Source of the DNA: Pseudomonadota bacterium
GTDB lineage: Bacteria; Pseudomonadota; Gammaproteobacteria; Steroidobacterales; Woeseiaceae
Length of the DNA: 36,706 bases
NCBI GenBank assembly: GCA_022572185.1
Contig: JACZWL010000029.1
Span: 1-36,706, forward strand
Direction of reading: 5' to 3'
The translations under genes were made by a program, and so were the position numbers. Of the stretch, positions 1 to 7,261 are shown one piece after another (the stretch's first letter is position 1; the number at the start of each line of letters is the position of its first letter). The notes under the pieces are model-generated. The model did no database searches, was not told the origin of the DNA, and saw nothing but the letters and a program-made list of their open reading frames with translations.

Positions 1-195
1 ACGGGTACACCGGTTTGTGGCGGGCTGACCACGCACCAGGCGATGTCGATTATCCGCGGGCTCATGGGAATCAACTTGGTAGGAATGGATCTTGTCGAAG
101 TGGCGCCGGCTTACGATGTCGGCGAAATTACGGCCCTTGCAGGCGCACATTTGGCAATGGAGATGATTTGCGTCTACGCCAGTCGGCCGGACTAG
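1..195 (+). CDS. Agmatinase-family ureohydrolase, C-terminal fragment
   Basis: Only the last 64 residues are in the window; the gene starts upstream of base 1. The segment reads [19 protein letters not shown], then [14 protein letters not shown] and [15 protein letters not shown], which is the usual C-terminal region of the arginase/agmatinase/guanidinobutyrase family (Mn-dependent release of urea from a guanidino compound). The metal-binding histidine and aspartate motifs lie outside the window, so the substrate cannot be read. Possible products are putrescine (agmatine), GABA (4-guanidinobutyrate) or beta-alanine (3-guanidinopropionate); all three would suit the neighbouring amine and omega-amino acid genes. 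Its TAG stop directly abuts the stop of the convergent PuuR-like gene. Family is near certain, substrate is open. Confidence 0.88.
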   Translation, partial: TGTPVCGGLTTHQAMSIIRGLMGINLVGMDLVEVAPAYDVGEITALAGAHLAMEMICVYASRPD

Positions 196-741
196 CTAAA
201 AACTGGGCGGTGTGCAGGCACTGACCAGTACGCAGTCTTCGCTGCCGGTATTGCGAAAGCGGTGCGGCAGCCGGCTGTTGAAGTGATAGGCGTCGCCGGC
301 CGACAGTGTCCGCACCTGATCGGCCACGGTGATCTCGAGACGGCCCTGCAGGATTATTCCGCCTTCTTCGGCCTCGTGGCTCAACATGGATTGACCGGTA
401 TCGGCACGCGGCTGATAGCGTTCATGGAGAATCTGCAGATTGCTTTCGGATAGATTGGCGCCAACCTGGCGGTAAGAGATGGGTCCGCTGCCTATCTCTC
501 TCAGTTCACTTTGAGTAAAGAAATATTTTTCGGGCTGCCGGGTATCCGATGCAAAAAAGTCGGCGAATGACACACCCATCGAATCGAGAATGCGTTTCAG
601 AAGCCCCATCGACGGGTCTGTCCGGCCGTGTTCGATCAGCGAAATCGTGGCATTCGAGATGCCCGAGTTTCGCGCCAGTTGCCGCTGCGACAAGCGCTGC
701 CGGGTCCGCAATTGCTTTAAACGAAGGCCAACATTGTCCAT
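196..741 (-). CDS. puuR: PuuR-like transcriptional repressor (XRE HTH plus cupin)
   Basis: A two-domain regulator of about 181 residues. The N-terminal third is a Cro/C1-type helix-turn-helix (LKQLRTRQRLSQRQLA, then NATISLIEHGRTDPS); the C-terminal half is a cupin ligand-binding barrel (HEAEEGGIILQGRLEI, SAGDAYHFNSRLPHRF). This is the architecture of PuuR and related regulators of putrescine and amino acid catabolism. I chose the ATG at 741 because relatives start MDxGxRLKxxR; a GTG at 750 is also in frame. It is divergent from the FAD oxidoreductase gene at 864-870, with an AT-rich intergenic region holding repeated GTTAAAT motifs that may be its operators. The most likely role is ligand-responsive control of the downstream amine/omega-amino acid genes. 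The ligand is not known. Confidence 0.85.
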   Translation of the reverse strand: MDNVGLRLKQLRTRQRLSQRQLARNSGISNATISLIEHGRTDPSMGLLKRILDSMGVSFADFFASDTRQPEKYFFTQSELREIGSGPISYRQVGANLSESNLQILHERYQPRADTGQSMLSHEAEEGGIILQGRLEITVADQVRTLSAGDAYHFNSRLPHRFRNTGSEDCVLVSACTPPSF

Positions 742-755
742 TTCGCTCACCGCTT

Positions 756-783
756 GTTAAATCGTTTAATTTATTTAACGATT
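756..783. promoter_or_regulatory. Inverted repeat, candidate operator of the PuuR-like repressor
   Basis: GTTAAAT (756-762) is matched by ATTTAAC (773-779), and the overlapping AATCGTT (760-766) by AACGATT (777-783). The block sits just upstream of the repressor start and in the divergent promoter region. A further GTTAAAT lies at 836-842. Position and symmetry fit an autoregulated operator; that PuuR binds here is inference. Confidence 0.45.
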
Positions 784-826
784 ATGACTCATGATTTAAT
801 AAAATCAAGAAGTTACTGTTTTACGC

Positions 827-845
827 TTAAATATTGTTAAATATT
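827..845. promoter_or_regulatory. Tandem 9-mer TTAAATATT, candidate operator near the bauB-like start
   Basis: TTAAATATT occurs at 827-835 and again at 837-845, one base apart, so the repeat period is 10 bases, close to one helical turn. It ends a few bases before the GGGAG ribosome-binding site at 851-855. It shares the core GTTAAAT with the inverted repeat at 756-783. Likely a second regulator-binding site or promoter element; no function is proven. Confidence 0.35.
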
Positions 846-869
846 TCCCCGGGAGTAAGCTGGGTGGCT

Positions 870-2156
870 ATGCTTGATACCAATGAACACACCAGTTCCT
901 ATTTCGCGGCAACCGCCAACTGGCAAACGGACTATCCGAGGCTCCTGGGGGAGCACCGTTGTGACGTTGCCATCGTGGGTGCGGGTTTTACAGGCGTGTC
1001 GACCGCCCTCTATCTTACCGAACGGGGCTATGACGTTGCTTTGATCGAAGCAAACCGCGTTGGCTGGGGCGCGTCGGGCAGAAACGGCGGTCAGCTGATT
1101 GACGGATTCGTCAATGTCGACAAGATCGAAAAGCGATTCGGTGCGGATGCGGCTGATATCGCCTACCAGGTTGGTGTGGAGTGCCGGGACATCGTGTTGC
1201 AGCGAATAGAAAAATATTCCATCAGCTGCGATTTGAAGTTCGGTTTCCTGGACCTGGCTTTATTTGAGAAAGACATGGACTATTTTCGTTCGGAGATCGA
1301 GCGCAAACAGGAGAAAAATTATCCGCACAAAATGGAGCTTGTTGCCAAAGAAGACATGCACTCGGTAATCGGTTCGGATATTTATATTGGCGGCCTCATC
1401 AATCACGGTAACGGACACCTTCATCCGCTCAATCTCTGTATCGGCGAAGCGCGAGCAGCGGAACAGAGCGGAGCAAGGATTTTCGAAGAATCACCTGTCA
1501 CCAGGATCCATCATGGCGACAATCCTCGCGTAGAAACGAAGAACGGCGTCGTGCACGCCAAGAAAGTTGTACTCGCCGGCAATGCATATCTCGGTAAAAC
1601 CGAACCGAAATTATACGGCTCAGTAATTCCGGCCGGAAGTTACATCATTGCAACGGAACCACTCACGCCCGAAGTCGCGAACGAATTGCTGCCGCAGGAC
1701 ATGGCGACCTGCGATCAAAGGGTAGGGCTCGACTACTTTCGATTGTCTGCCGACAGGCGATTGCTATTCGGCGGGCTGTGCAATTACTCGGGCAGGGATC
1801 CGAGAGACATTACTGCAACTTTGCGCCCGAAAATGCTCAAAGTGTTTCCACAACTGGAAAGCACAACCATCGATTACGAATGGGGCGGCAATATAGCGAT
1901 CAGTATCAACAGGATTCCTCAGTTGGGCCGGATCAAGAACAATACCTACTACGCGCAGGGATATTCTGGCCACGGCGTCGCGCCGACGCATATAGCCGGC
2001 CGGATTCTGGCCGATGTCATTGCCGGTGACAGCGAAAGGTTCGATGTATTCGAGCGAGTGCGCCACGTGAAATTGCCGGGCGGCAAGTGGTTCGCGAATC
2101 CTGCCCTGGCACTGGGCATGCTCTATTTCAGATTGAAGAAGGAAATATTGGAATAA
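870..2156 (+). CDS. FAD-dependent amine/amino acid oxidoreductase (OrdL/PuuB/BauB-like)
   Basis: A DAO-family flavoenzyme of about 428 residues. The N-terminal FAD dinucleotide fold is clear: CDVAIVGAGFTG (residues 31-42), then LIEANRVGWGASGRNGGQL, and a C-terminal GYSGHGVAPTHIAGRILAD FAD-binding segment. Relatives are gamma-glutamylputrescine oxidase (PuuB) and the BauB protein of the Pseudomonas beta-alanine cluster; both oxidise primary or secondary amines to aldehydes plus ammonia. A GGGAG ribosome-binding site (851-855) serves either GTG 864 or ATG 870; I chose the ATG, and an upstream ATG at 834 looks too early. The transaminase follows after 31 bases, so this is the first gene of a long co-directional array. 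Class certain, substrate inferred from context. Confidence 0.85.
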   Translation: MLDTNEHTSSYFAATANWQTDYPRLLGEHRCDVAIVGAGFTGVSTALYLTERGYDVALIEANRVGWGASGRNGGQLIDGFVNVDKIEKRFGADAADIAYQVGVECRDIVLQRIEKYSISCDLKFGFLDLALFEKDMDYFRSEIERKQEKNYPHKMELVAKEDMHSVIGSDIYIGGLINHGNGHLHPLNLCIGEARAAEQSGARIFEESPVTRIHHGDNPRVETKNGVVHAKKVVLAGNAYLGKTEPKLYGSVIPAGSYIIATEPLTPEVANELLPQDMATCDQRVGLDYFRLSADRRLLFGGLCNYSGRDPRDITATLRPKMLKVFPQLESTTIDYEWGGNIAISINRIPQLGRIKNNTYYAQGYSGHGVAPTHIAGRILADVIAGDSERFDVFERVRHVKLPGGKWFANPALALGMLYFRLKKEILE

Positions 2157-2187
2157 GAAGCGACAACAAGTTTTTCGGAGACAAGCG

Positions 2188-3525
2188 ATGACAGACAACA
2201 CAGCCAGGAAACTGGACTTCGATTTACCTGATCTTCAAGCCTACTGGATGCCGTTCACGGGCAACAGGTTCTTCAAGAAGCACCCGCGGCTGATCGTCCG
2301 CGCAGAAGGCATGCACTGCTGGACCCATGACGGCAAGCAACTTCTTGATTCGATCGCTGGCCTCTGGTGTTGCAATGCGGGTCATTGTCATCCGAAGATC
2401 GTGGAGGCAATCCAAAGGCAGGCTGAAACACTCGACTATGCAACAGCGTTTCAGCTCGGCCATCCCAAAGTTTTCGAACTGGCGAATAAGCTGACCGATA
2501 TTGCGCCGGACGGGTTCGACTACGCGTTCTTTGTCAATTCAGGTTCGGAAGCCGTGGATACGGCACTCAAAATGGCGCTCGCCTATCACCGGATTCGGGG
2601 CGACGGGGCACGCACCCGCCTGATCGGCCGGGAGCGCGGCTATCACGGGGTCGGTTTTGGCGGAATTTCAGTCGGGGGGATATCCCCGAACCGTAAGATG
2701 TTTGGCGCCATGCTGCCCGGCGTTGATCATTTGCCGCATACCCATAATCTGGAGAAGAACGCCTTTTCACGCGGGCTGCCCAAGTGGGGCGCGCATCTCG
2801 CCGACGAGCTGGAGAACATCGTGGCGCTGCACGATGCTTCAACAATCGCAGCAGTGATCGTCGAGCCGGTTGCCGGCTCGGCGGGCGTGATCCTGCCGCC
2901 TGAGGGATATTTGCAGCGTCTTCGGGATATCTGCGACGAGCACGGGATCCTTTTGATTTTTGATGAAGTGATCTGCGGATTCGGCCGCACAGGCGACAAC
3001 TTTGCTGCCACACGCATGAATGTTTTGCCAGATCTCATGACGATCGCCAAGGGCCTGACCAGTGGTGCCGCTCCGATGGGCGCGGTATTGGCGAAAAGTG
3101 ACATATATGACACGTTCATGACGGGGCCGGAGGGCGCGATCGAGTTCTTCCACGGCTATACTTATTCGGGGCACCCGCTGGCAGCGGCCGCCGCTTGCGC
3201 TACGCTTGATGTCTACAAGGAAGAAGGCTTGTTCGAGAGGGCGAGATCGCTCGAGGGCTATTTTGAAGAGGGTCTGCACAGCCTGAGGAGTGAGCCGTAT
3301 GTGATCGACATACGAAATTTCGGCTTGATCGGTGCCGTCGAACTCGAGCCGATCGAGGGGCAACCGACGGCAAGGGCAATAGCGCTATTTGGCCATTGCT
3401 TTGAGAACGGCGTGATCGTACGAACGACCGGGGACACCGTCGCGTTCTCGCCGCCGTTGATCATCGAAAAGAACCAGATCGATCAGATGATTGATGCCGT
3501 ACGGAACGCTTTACGCGCGATTTGA
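2188..3525 (+). CDS. Omega-amino acid:pyruvate transaminase (BauA-like, class III)
   Basis: A 445-residue PLP-dependent class III aminotransferase. Visible landmarks are DLQAYWMPFTGNRFFK near the N-terminus (typical of the beta-alanine:pyruvate group), NSGSEA at 117-122 (phosphate binding), DEVICGFGRTG with Asp259, and the PLP lysine Lys288 in TIAKGLTSG. It should move the terminal amino group of beta-alanine, or a similar omega-amine such as putrescine or GABA, to pyruvate, giving malonate semialdehyde (or another semialdehyde) and alanine. A GGAG ribosome-binding site precedes the ATG by about eight bases. Placed between the FAD oxidoreductase and the MmsA-type dehydrogenase, it matches the bauA position in Pseudomonas bau clusters. 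The exact amine is inferred. Confidence 0.88.
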   Translation: MTDNTARKLDFDLPDLQAYWMPFTGNRFFKKHPRLIVRAEGMHCWTHDGKQLLDSIAGLWCCNAGHCHPKIVEAIQRQAETLDYATAFQLGHPKVFELANKLTDIAPDGFDYAFFVNSGSEAVDTALKMALAYHRIRGDGARTRLIGRERGYHGVGFGGISVGGISPNRKMFGAMLPGVDHLPHTHNLEKNAFSRGLPKWGAHLADELENIVALHDASTIAAVIVEPVAGSAGVILPPEGYLQRLRDICDEHGILLIFDEVICGFGRTGDNFAATRMNVLPDLMTIAKGLTSGAAPMGAVLAKSDIYDTFMTGPEGAIEFFHGYTYSGHPLAAAAACATLDVYKEEGLFERARSLEGYFEEGLHSLRSEPYVIDIRNFGLIGAVELEPIEGQPTARAIALFGHCFENGVIVRTTGDTVAFSPPLIIEKNQIDQMIDAVRNALRAI

Positions 3526-3572
3526 CGTCTGACAGGACGTCCATTCGATAATTTTTAGACAGGAAGACCAGC

Positions 3573-5090
3573 ATGGCCGAAAAAGCGGCAGCACTGAATG
3601 TAATCAGGAAAATTCCTCACTGGATCAACGGGCAGATGCACGAATCCGGCTCGGATCGTTACGGCGAGGTCTTTGATTCGGCAACTGGCGAACAATGCGC
3701 CGAAGTCGTCATGGCGGATGAAGCAGACGTCGATGCGGCAATTCAATCGGCGCAGGAGGCGTTTTCAAGCTGGTCCCGAACGCCGGTCTTGAAGCGCTCC
3801 AGGGTCATGTTCCGCTTCAAGGAACTGATCGAGAGAGATCGCAAGGGAATCGCGGCGCTGCTCACGCAGGAACACGGCAAAGTATTGCATGACGCTGATG
3901 GGTCGATTCAGCGCGGACTCGAGGTGGTCGAGTTTGCCTGCGGCATACCGCATCTGATCAAGGGCGAGTACAGCGACCAGGCCGGCACGGGCGTCGATAC
4001 CTACTCGATGCGCCAGCCGCTGGGCGTGTGTGCGGGCATTACACCGTTCAACTTTCCGGCGATGGTGCCATTGTGGATGTTTCCGATCGCAATTGCATGC
4101 GGTAACACGTTTATTCTGAAACCGTCAGAGAAAGATCCGGGTTGTTCATTGAAATGGGCCGAGCTGATGCAGGAGGCCGGTCTGCCTCCAGGTGTTCTGA
4201 ATGTCGTCCAGGGTGACCACGTGGCTGTCAATTCACTGCTAACGGATTCGCGTATTGCCGCCGTCAGCTTCGTCGGCTCGACAGCAGTTGCCGAACACGT
4301 TTATCGAACCGCGGCGGAACATGGCAAGCGCGTTCAGGCGCTGGGCGGCGCGATGAACCACCTGGTGGTGCTGCCTGACGCCGACATGGAGCAGGTTGCT
4401 GACGCGTTGGTCGGCGCCGCTTACGGTTCGGCTGGCGAGCGTTGCATGGCGATCGCGGCTGTCGTGACGGTCGGTGATTCGGCTGAACCACTGCTTGAAA
4501 AACTGTTACCCAGGATCGACGCGCTCAAAGTCGGCCCGGGTACTGACAACAACAACGACATGGGGCCGCTCATCACCGCGGAGCATCGCGACAAAGTCCG
4601 TTCGTATATCGACCTGGGCGAAGAAGAGGGCGCGAAGCTCGTCGTCGACGGCCGTCAGCACGAAATCACGAAATCGTCGGGCTATTTTCTCGGGCCGACA
4701 CTTTTCGATCACACGACACCCGACATGCGCGTGTACAAGGAAGAGATCTTCGGCCCCGTGCTGACGATGATTCGTGTAGAGACATTCGACGATGCGATCA
4801 AGTTGGTCAACGACCACGAATACGGCAACGGCACGGCTATTTTTACGCGTGACGGCGACGCGGCACGGGAGTTTGCATCCGGGATTCAGGTCGGCATGAT
4901 CGGCATTAACGTGCCGATACCGGTGCCGCTTGCTTTCCACAGTTTCGGCGGCTGGAAACGCTCTTTATTCGGCGATATGTCGATATACGGCATGGAAGGC
5001 GTGCGTTTCTATACGCGGCTGAAGACCGTGACCTCGAGGTGGCCTACGGGAATTCGCGCCGGTGCGGATTTTTCCATGCCAACCATGTAA
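3573..5090 (+). CDS. mmsA: Methylmalonate/malonate-semialdehyde dehydrogenase, CoA-acylating (MmsA/BauC)
   Basis: A 505-residue aldehyde dehydrogenase of the MmsA type, which converts malonate or methylmalonate semialdehyde plus CoA and NAD to acetyl-CoA or propionyl-CoA and CO2. Features include GVCAGITPFNFPAMVPLWMFP (151-171), ILKPSEKDPG, and the catalytic Cys291 in GSAGERCMA. The block ALGGAMNHLVVLPDADME (257-273) is the family's diagnostic segment, but it has Met261 where relatives usually have Lys (GGAKNH). AGGA eight bases before the ATG supports the start. Directly after the transaminase, it would finish beta-alanine breakdown to acetyl-CoA. Methylmalonate semialdehyde from valine, thymine or inositol remains an alternative substrate. 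Confidence 0.9.
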   Translation: MAEKAAALNVIRKIPHWINGQMHESGSDRYGEVFDSATGEQCAEVVMADEADVDAAIQSAQEAFSSWSRTPVLKRSRVMFRFKELIERDRKGIAALLTQEHGKVLHDADGSIQRGLEVVEFACGIPHLIKGEYSDQAGTGVDTYSMRQPLGVCAGITPFNFPAMVPLWMFPIAIACGNTFILKPSEKDPGCSLKWAELMQEAGLPPGVLNVVQGDHVAVNSLLTDSRIAAVSFVGSTAVAEHVYRTAAEHGKRVQALGGAMNHLVVLPDADMEQVADALVGAAYGSAGERCMAIAAVVTVGDSAEPLLEKLLPRIDALKVGPGTDNNNDMGPLITAEHRDKVRSYIDLGEEEGAKLVVDGRQHEITKSSGYFLGPTLFDHTTPDMRVYKEEIFGPVLTMIRVETFDDAIKLVNDHEYGNGTAIFTRDGDAAREFASGIQVGMIGINVPIPVPLAFHSFGGWKRSLFGDMSIYGMEGVRFYTRLKTVTSRWPTGIRAGADFSMPTM

Positions 5091-5136
5091 TTACCTGCTC
5101 GCTGCTACGCATGCCGGGACACAACGGTGACCAGAA

Positions 5137-6066
5137 GTGAAGCGAACGGAGAAGCCGTTTCGTCGGGGGAAGAATCCGTTCCGCGAGAGTCTCGAGTCGG
5201 GACACTTCGCAGTAACGGCGGAACTGACGCCGCCGCGCAGCGCAAGCCTGGATTCCCTGACGATAGCGGTAAACGCGCTGAAACCGGCAGTTACTGCAAT
5301 CAATCTTACTGACGGCGCCGGTGCGCGAGTCCGGATGTCCAGCATGGCCGCCGCAGTCCATGTCAAGCAAATGGGCGTGGAGCCGATTTTGCAAGTTACC
5401 TGCAGAGACCGAAACAGGATTGCGTTGCAAAGCGACTTGTTGGGCGCTGCTGCATTCGGTATTCGAAATGTGCTCGTTCTGAAAGGTGACGCCGTCGAAG
5501 CAGGGGATGATCCCGACGCAAAACCAGTGTTCGATTTGGACTCACGGCAGCTTATTGCGGCGCTGAAAAACATGTCGGAAAAATCCGTGACATTGTCAGG
5601 CAGCGAATTGACATCTGTGCCTGAATTTTTTCGAGGGGCTGCCGACACACCATTCGAGGTAGCGGACGACTGGACGCCCGACGGCCTGCAGGCGAAGTTC
5701 GATGCTGGCGCACAGTTTGTTCAGACGCAATATTGCTTTGATATGCGCTTGCTTGAGCAGTATATGTCGCGACTGGCCGATCACGGACTGACCGAGAAAC
5801 TGTATTTCCTTGTTGGTCTCGGTCCCTTGCGATCGGCGAACGGAGCCCGCTGGATGCGGGATAATCTGGCTGGGACTGTGATGCCGGGCGGCATCATACG
5901 ACGCATGGAGGCTGCGAGGGACGCGCGCCAGGAAGGGATCTGTATTTGCGCGGAGCTGTTGCAGCAGGCCAGGGATATCAACGGCATCGCGGGCGCCCAT
6001 TTGATGGCGCCGGGGCTGCACCAGGAAATCGTCGAAGCGGTAAAACTGGCAGGAATTATCCCGTAG
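5137..6066 (+). CDS. MetF-like methylenetetrahydrofolate reductase
   Basis: A 309-residue TIM-barrel protein of the MTHFR family, which interconverts 5,10-methylene- and 5-methyl-tetrahydrofolate with FAD. Glu in AVTAELTPPRS aligns with the catalytic Glu of E. coli MetF (FEFFPPR); LVLKGD matches the LRGD motif with the flavin-contacting Asp; FVQTQYCFD matches ITQFFFD. The start is GTG (5137). It is divergent from classical MetF and lies 46 bases after mmsA and 46 before coxG, not near other methionine genes. That placement suggests a catabolic C1-folate role, for example handling a methyl or formaldehyde-level carbon released by the pathway. Family is confident; the direction of catalysis is inferred. 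Confidence 0.8.
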   Translation: MKRTEKPFRRGKNPFRESLESGHFAVTAELTPPRSASLDSLTIAVNALKPAVTAINLTDGAGARVRMSSMAAAVHVKQMGVEPILQVTCRDRNRIALQSDLLGAAAFGIRNVLVLKGDAVEAGDDPDAKPVFDLDSRQLIAALKNMSEKSVTLSGSELTSVPEFFRGAADTPFEVADDWTPDGLQAKFDAGAQFVQTQYCFDMRLLEQYMSRLADHGLTEKLYFLVGLGPLRSANGARWMRDNLAGTVMPGGIIRRMEAARDARQEGICICAELLQQARDINGIAGAHLMAPGLHQEIVEAVKLAGIIP

Positions 6067-6112
6067 GATCCGGAAAAAGGGGACGGACTCCACACTTGGG
6101 GCGCAAATTAAG

Positions 6113-6667
6113 GTGAAAATCAAAGGCGAATATCAGATCGCGAGCAGCCGCGAGAAGGTTTGGGCTGCATTGATCGATCCGGAAGTGCTCAAAGAGTGTA
6201 TTCCGGGTTGTGAGTCGCTGGAAAAAATCAGTGACACCGAGTTTGCCGCGAAGGTAATAGCAGCAATCGGCCCGGTCCGGGCGAAATTCGATACCAGCCT
6301 CACGCTGGAAAATATGCAACCGCCGGAGAGCTATACTTTGGTCGGCAGCGGCAAAGGTGGAGCGGCCGGTTTCGGTAGCGGAAGCGCCGACGTTCGGCTT
6401 TACGAGATTGATGGTGGCACGCAGCTGACCTACAGTGCCGAATTCAAAGTCGGCGGCAAACTCGCCCAGGTCGGCTCGCGACTCGTGCTGGGCGCTACCA
6501 GGAAAATGGCCAAAGAGTTTTTTGGAAATTTTTCGCGTAGGCTTGATCCGCATGCGCAACGTATTGAAACGGCAGAGGAAAAAGGCGAGGGCGGCATCTC
6601 GAAGACCTGGCTTGCGGTAGCTGCCGCAGTGGTTGTATTGTTGATTTGGTGGTTCCTGCTAAGCTGA
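6113..6667 (+). CDS. coxG: CoxG-like SRPBCC protein with C-terminal membrane anchor
   Basis: A 184-residue protein. Residues 1-145 form an SRPBCC/START-like fold typical of CO dehydrogenase subunit G ([20 protein letters not shown], then [14 protein letters not shown]). A hydrophobic helix (164-184, [18 protein letters not shown]) closes the protein and should anchor it in the inner membrane with the globular part in the cytoplasm. CoxG proteins attach Mo-hydroxylases to the membrane and have been linked to handing electrons to quinone. Start is GTG 6113. The 52 bases upstream contain GGAAAAAGGGGACGGACTCC, a sequence that looks like a remnant of a dispersed repeat. It precedes coxS by 106 bases. 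Confidence 0.82.
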   Translation: MKIKGEYQIASSREKVWAALIDPEVLKECIPGCESLEKISDTEFAAKVIAAIGPVRAKFDTSLTLENMQPPESYTLVGSGKGGAAGFGSGSADVRLYEIDGGTQLTYSAEFKVGGKLAQVGSRLVLGATRKMAKEFFGNFSRRLDPHAQRIETAEEKGEGGISKTWLAVAAAVVVLLIWWFLLS

Positions 6668-6773
6668 ACGTAGGTCGAAAAAGAGCGGTCGTGCGACTGG
6701 TAGTCCATCAATATCACCTGAGCGGAGTACTGGAACAAAAGGCAATATCAACAAACCTGCAAAGGATGCGTTC

Positions 6774-7244
6774 ATGTCCATAACAGTGTCATTCACGCTC
6801 AACGGCGAGCCCGTGAGTGCAGAGGTTGACAATCACACGCTACTGGTTGAAATGATCCGTGATCAACTCGGACGTACCGGTACGCACATCGGTTGCGATA
6901 CCAGTCAGTGCGGCGCCTGTGTTATTCACGTCGACGGGCGGTCTGTCAAGAGCTGCACGATGCTCGCAGTACAGGCCGAAGGCGCCGATGTCGGAACGAT
7001 CGAAGGTGTTGCACTAAACGGTAAGCTGCATCCCATGCAGGAAGCGTTTCGCGAATACCATGGCTTGCAGTGCGGTTTCTGTACGCCGGGCATGATCATG
7101 AGTGCCCTCGATCTCGTGCAGCAAAACCCCGATCCCAGCGAGCAGGAAATTCGCCAGTGGCTCGTGGGCAATCTTTGCCGTTGCACGGGTTATCAAAATA
7201 TCGTCAGGGCCGTGAGAGCCGGCGCCCAGGCGATGCGGTCATAG
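6774..7244 (+). CDS. coxS: Mo-hydroxylase small subunit, two [2Fe-2S] clusters (CoxS)
   Basis: A 156-residue iron-sulfur subunit of the xanthine oxidase family. The plant-type ferredoxin cluster is bound by Cys41, Cys46, Cys49 and Cys61 ([18 protein letters not shown]); the second cluster by Cys100, Cys103, Cys135 and Cys137 ([23 protein letters not shown]). All eight cysteines are present, so the electron relay from the Mo site to FAD should be intact. AAGGA nine bases before the ATG supports the start. It is followed after 17 bases by coxL, giving the S-L-M gene order typical of form II enzymes (form I CO dehydrogenases are M-S-L). Confidence 0.93.
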   Translation: MSITVSFTLNGEPVSAEVDNHTLLVEMIRDQLGRTGTHIGCDTSQCGACVIHVDGRSVKSCTMLAVQAEGADVGTIEGVALNGKLHPMQEAFREYHGLQCGFCTPGMIMSALDLVQQNPDPSEQEIRQWLVGNLCRCTGYQNIVRAVRAGAQAMRS

Positions 7245-7261
7245 GAACAAGGGGCGCAGGC

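Noticed and set aside
2567-3013. Minus-strand ORF of 148 codons inside the transaminase gene
   Set aside because: Arg/Pro/Ser-rich composition without any domain; it is an antisense shadow of a conserved enzyme gene.
7070-7261. N-terminal extension of CoxL reading back into coxS
   Set aside because: The extension overlaps conserved coxS coding sequence and has no family similarity; ATG 7262 with AAGGGG upstream gives the normal N-terminus.
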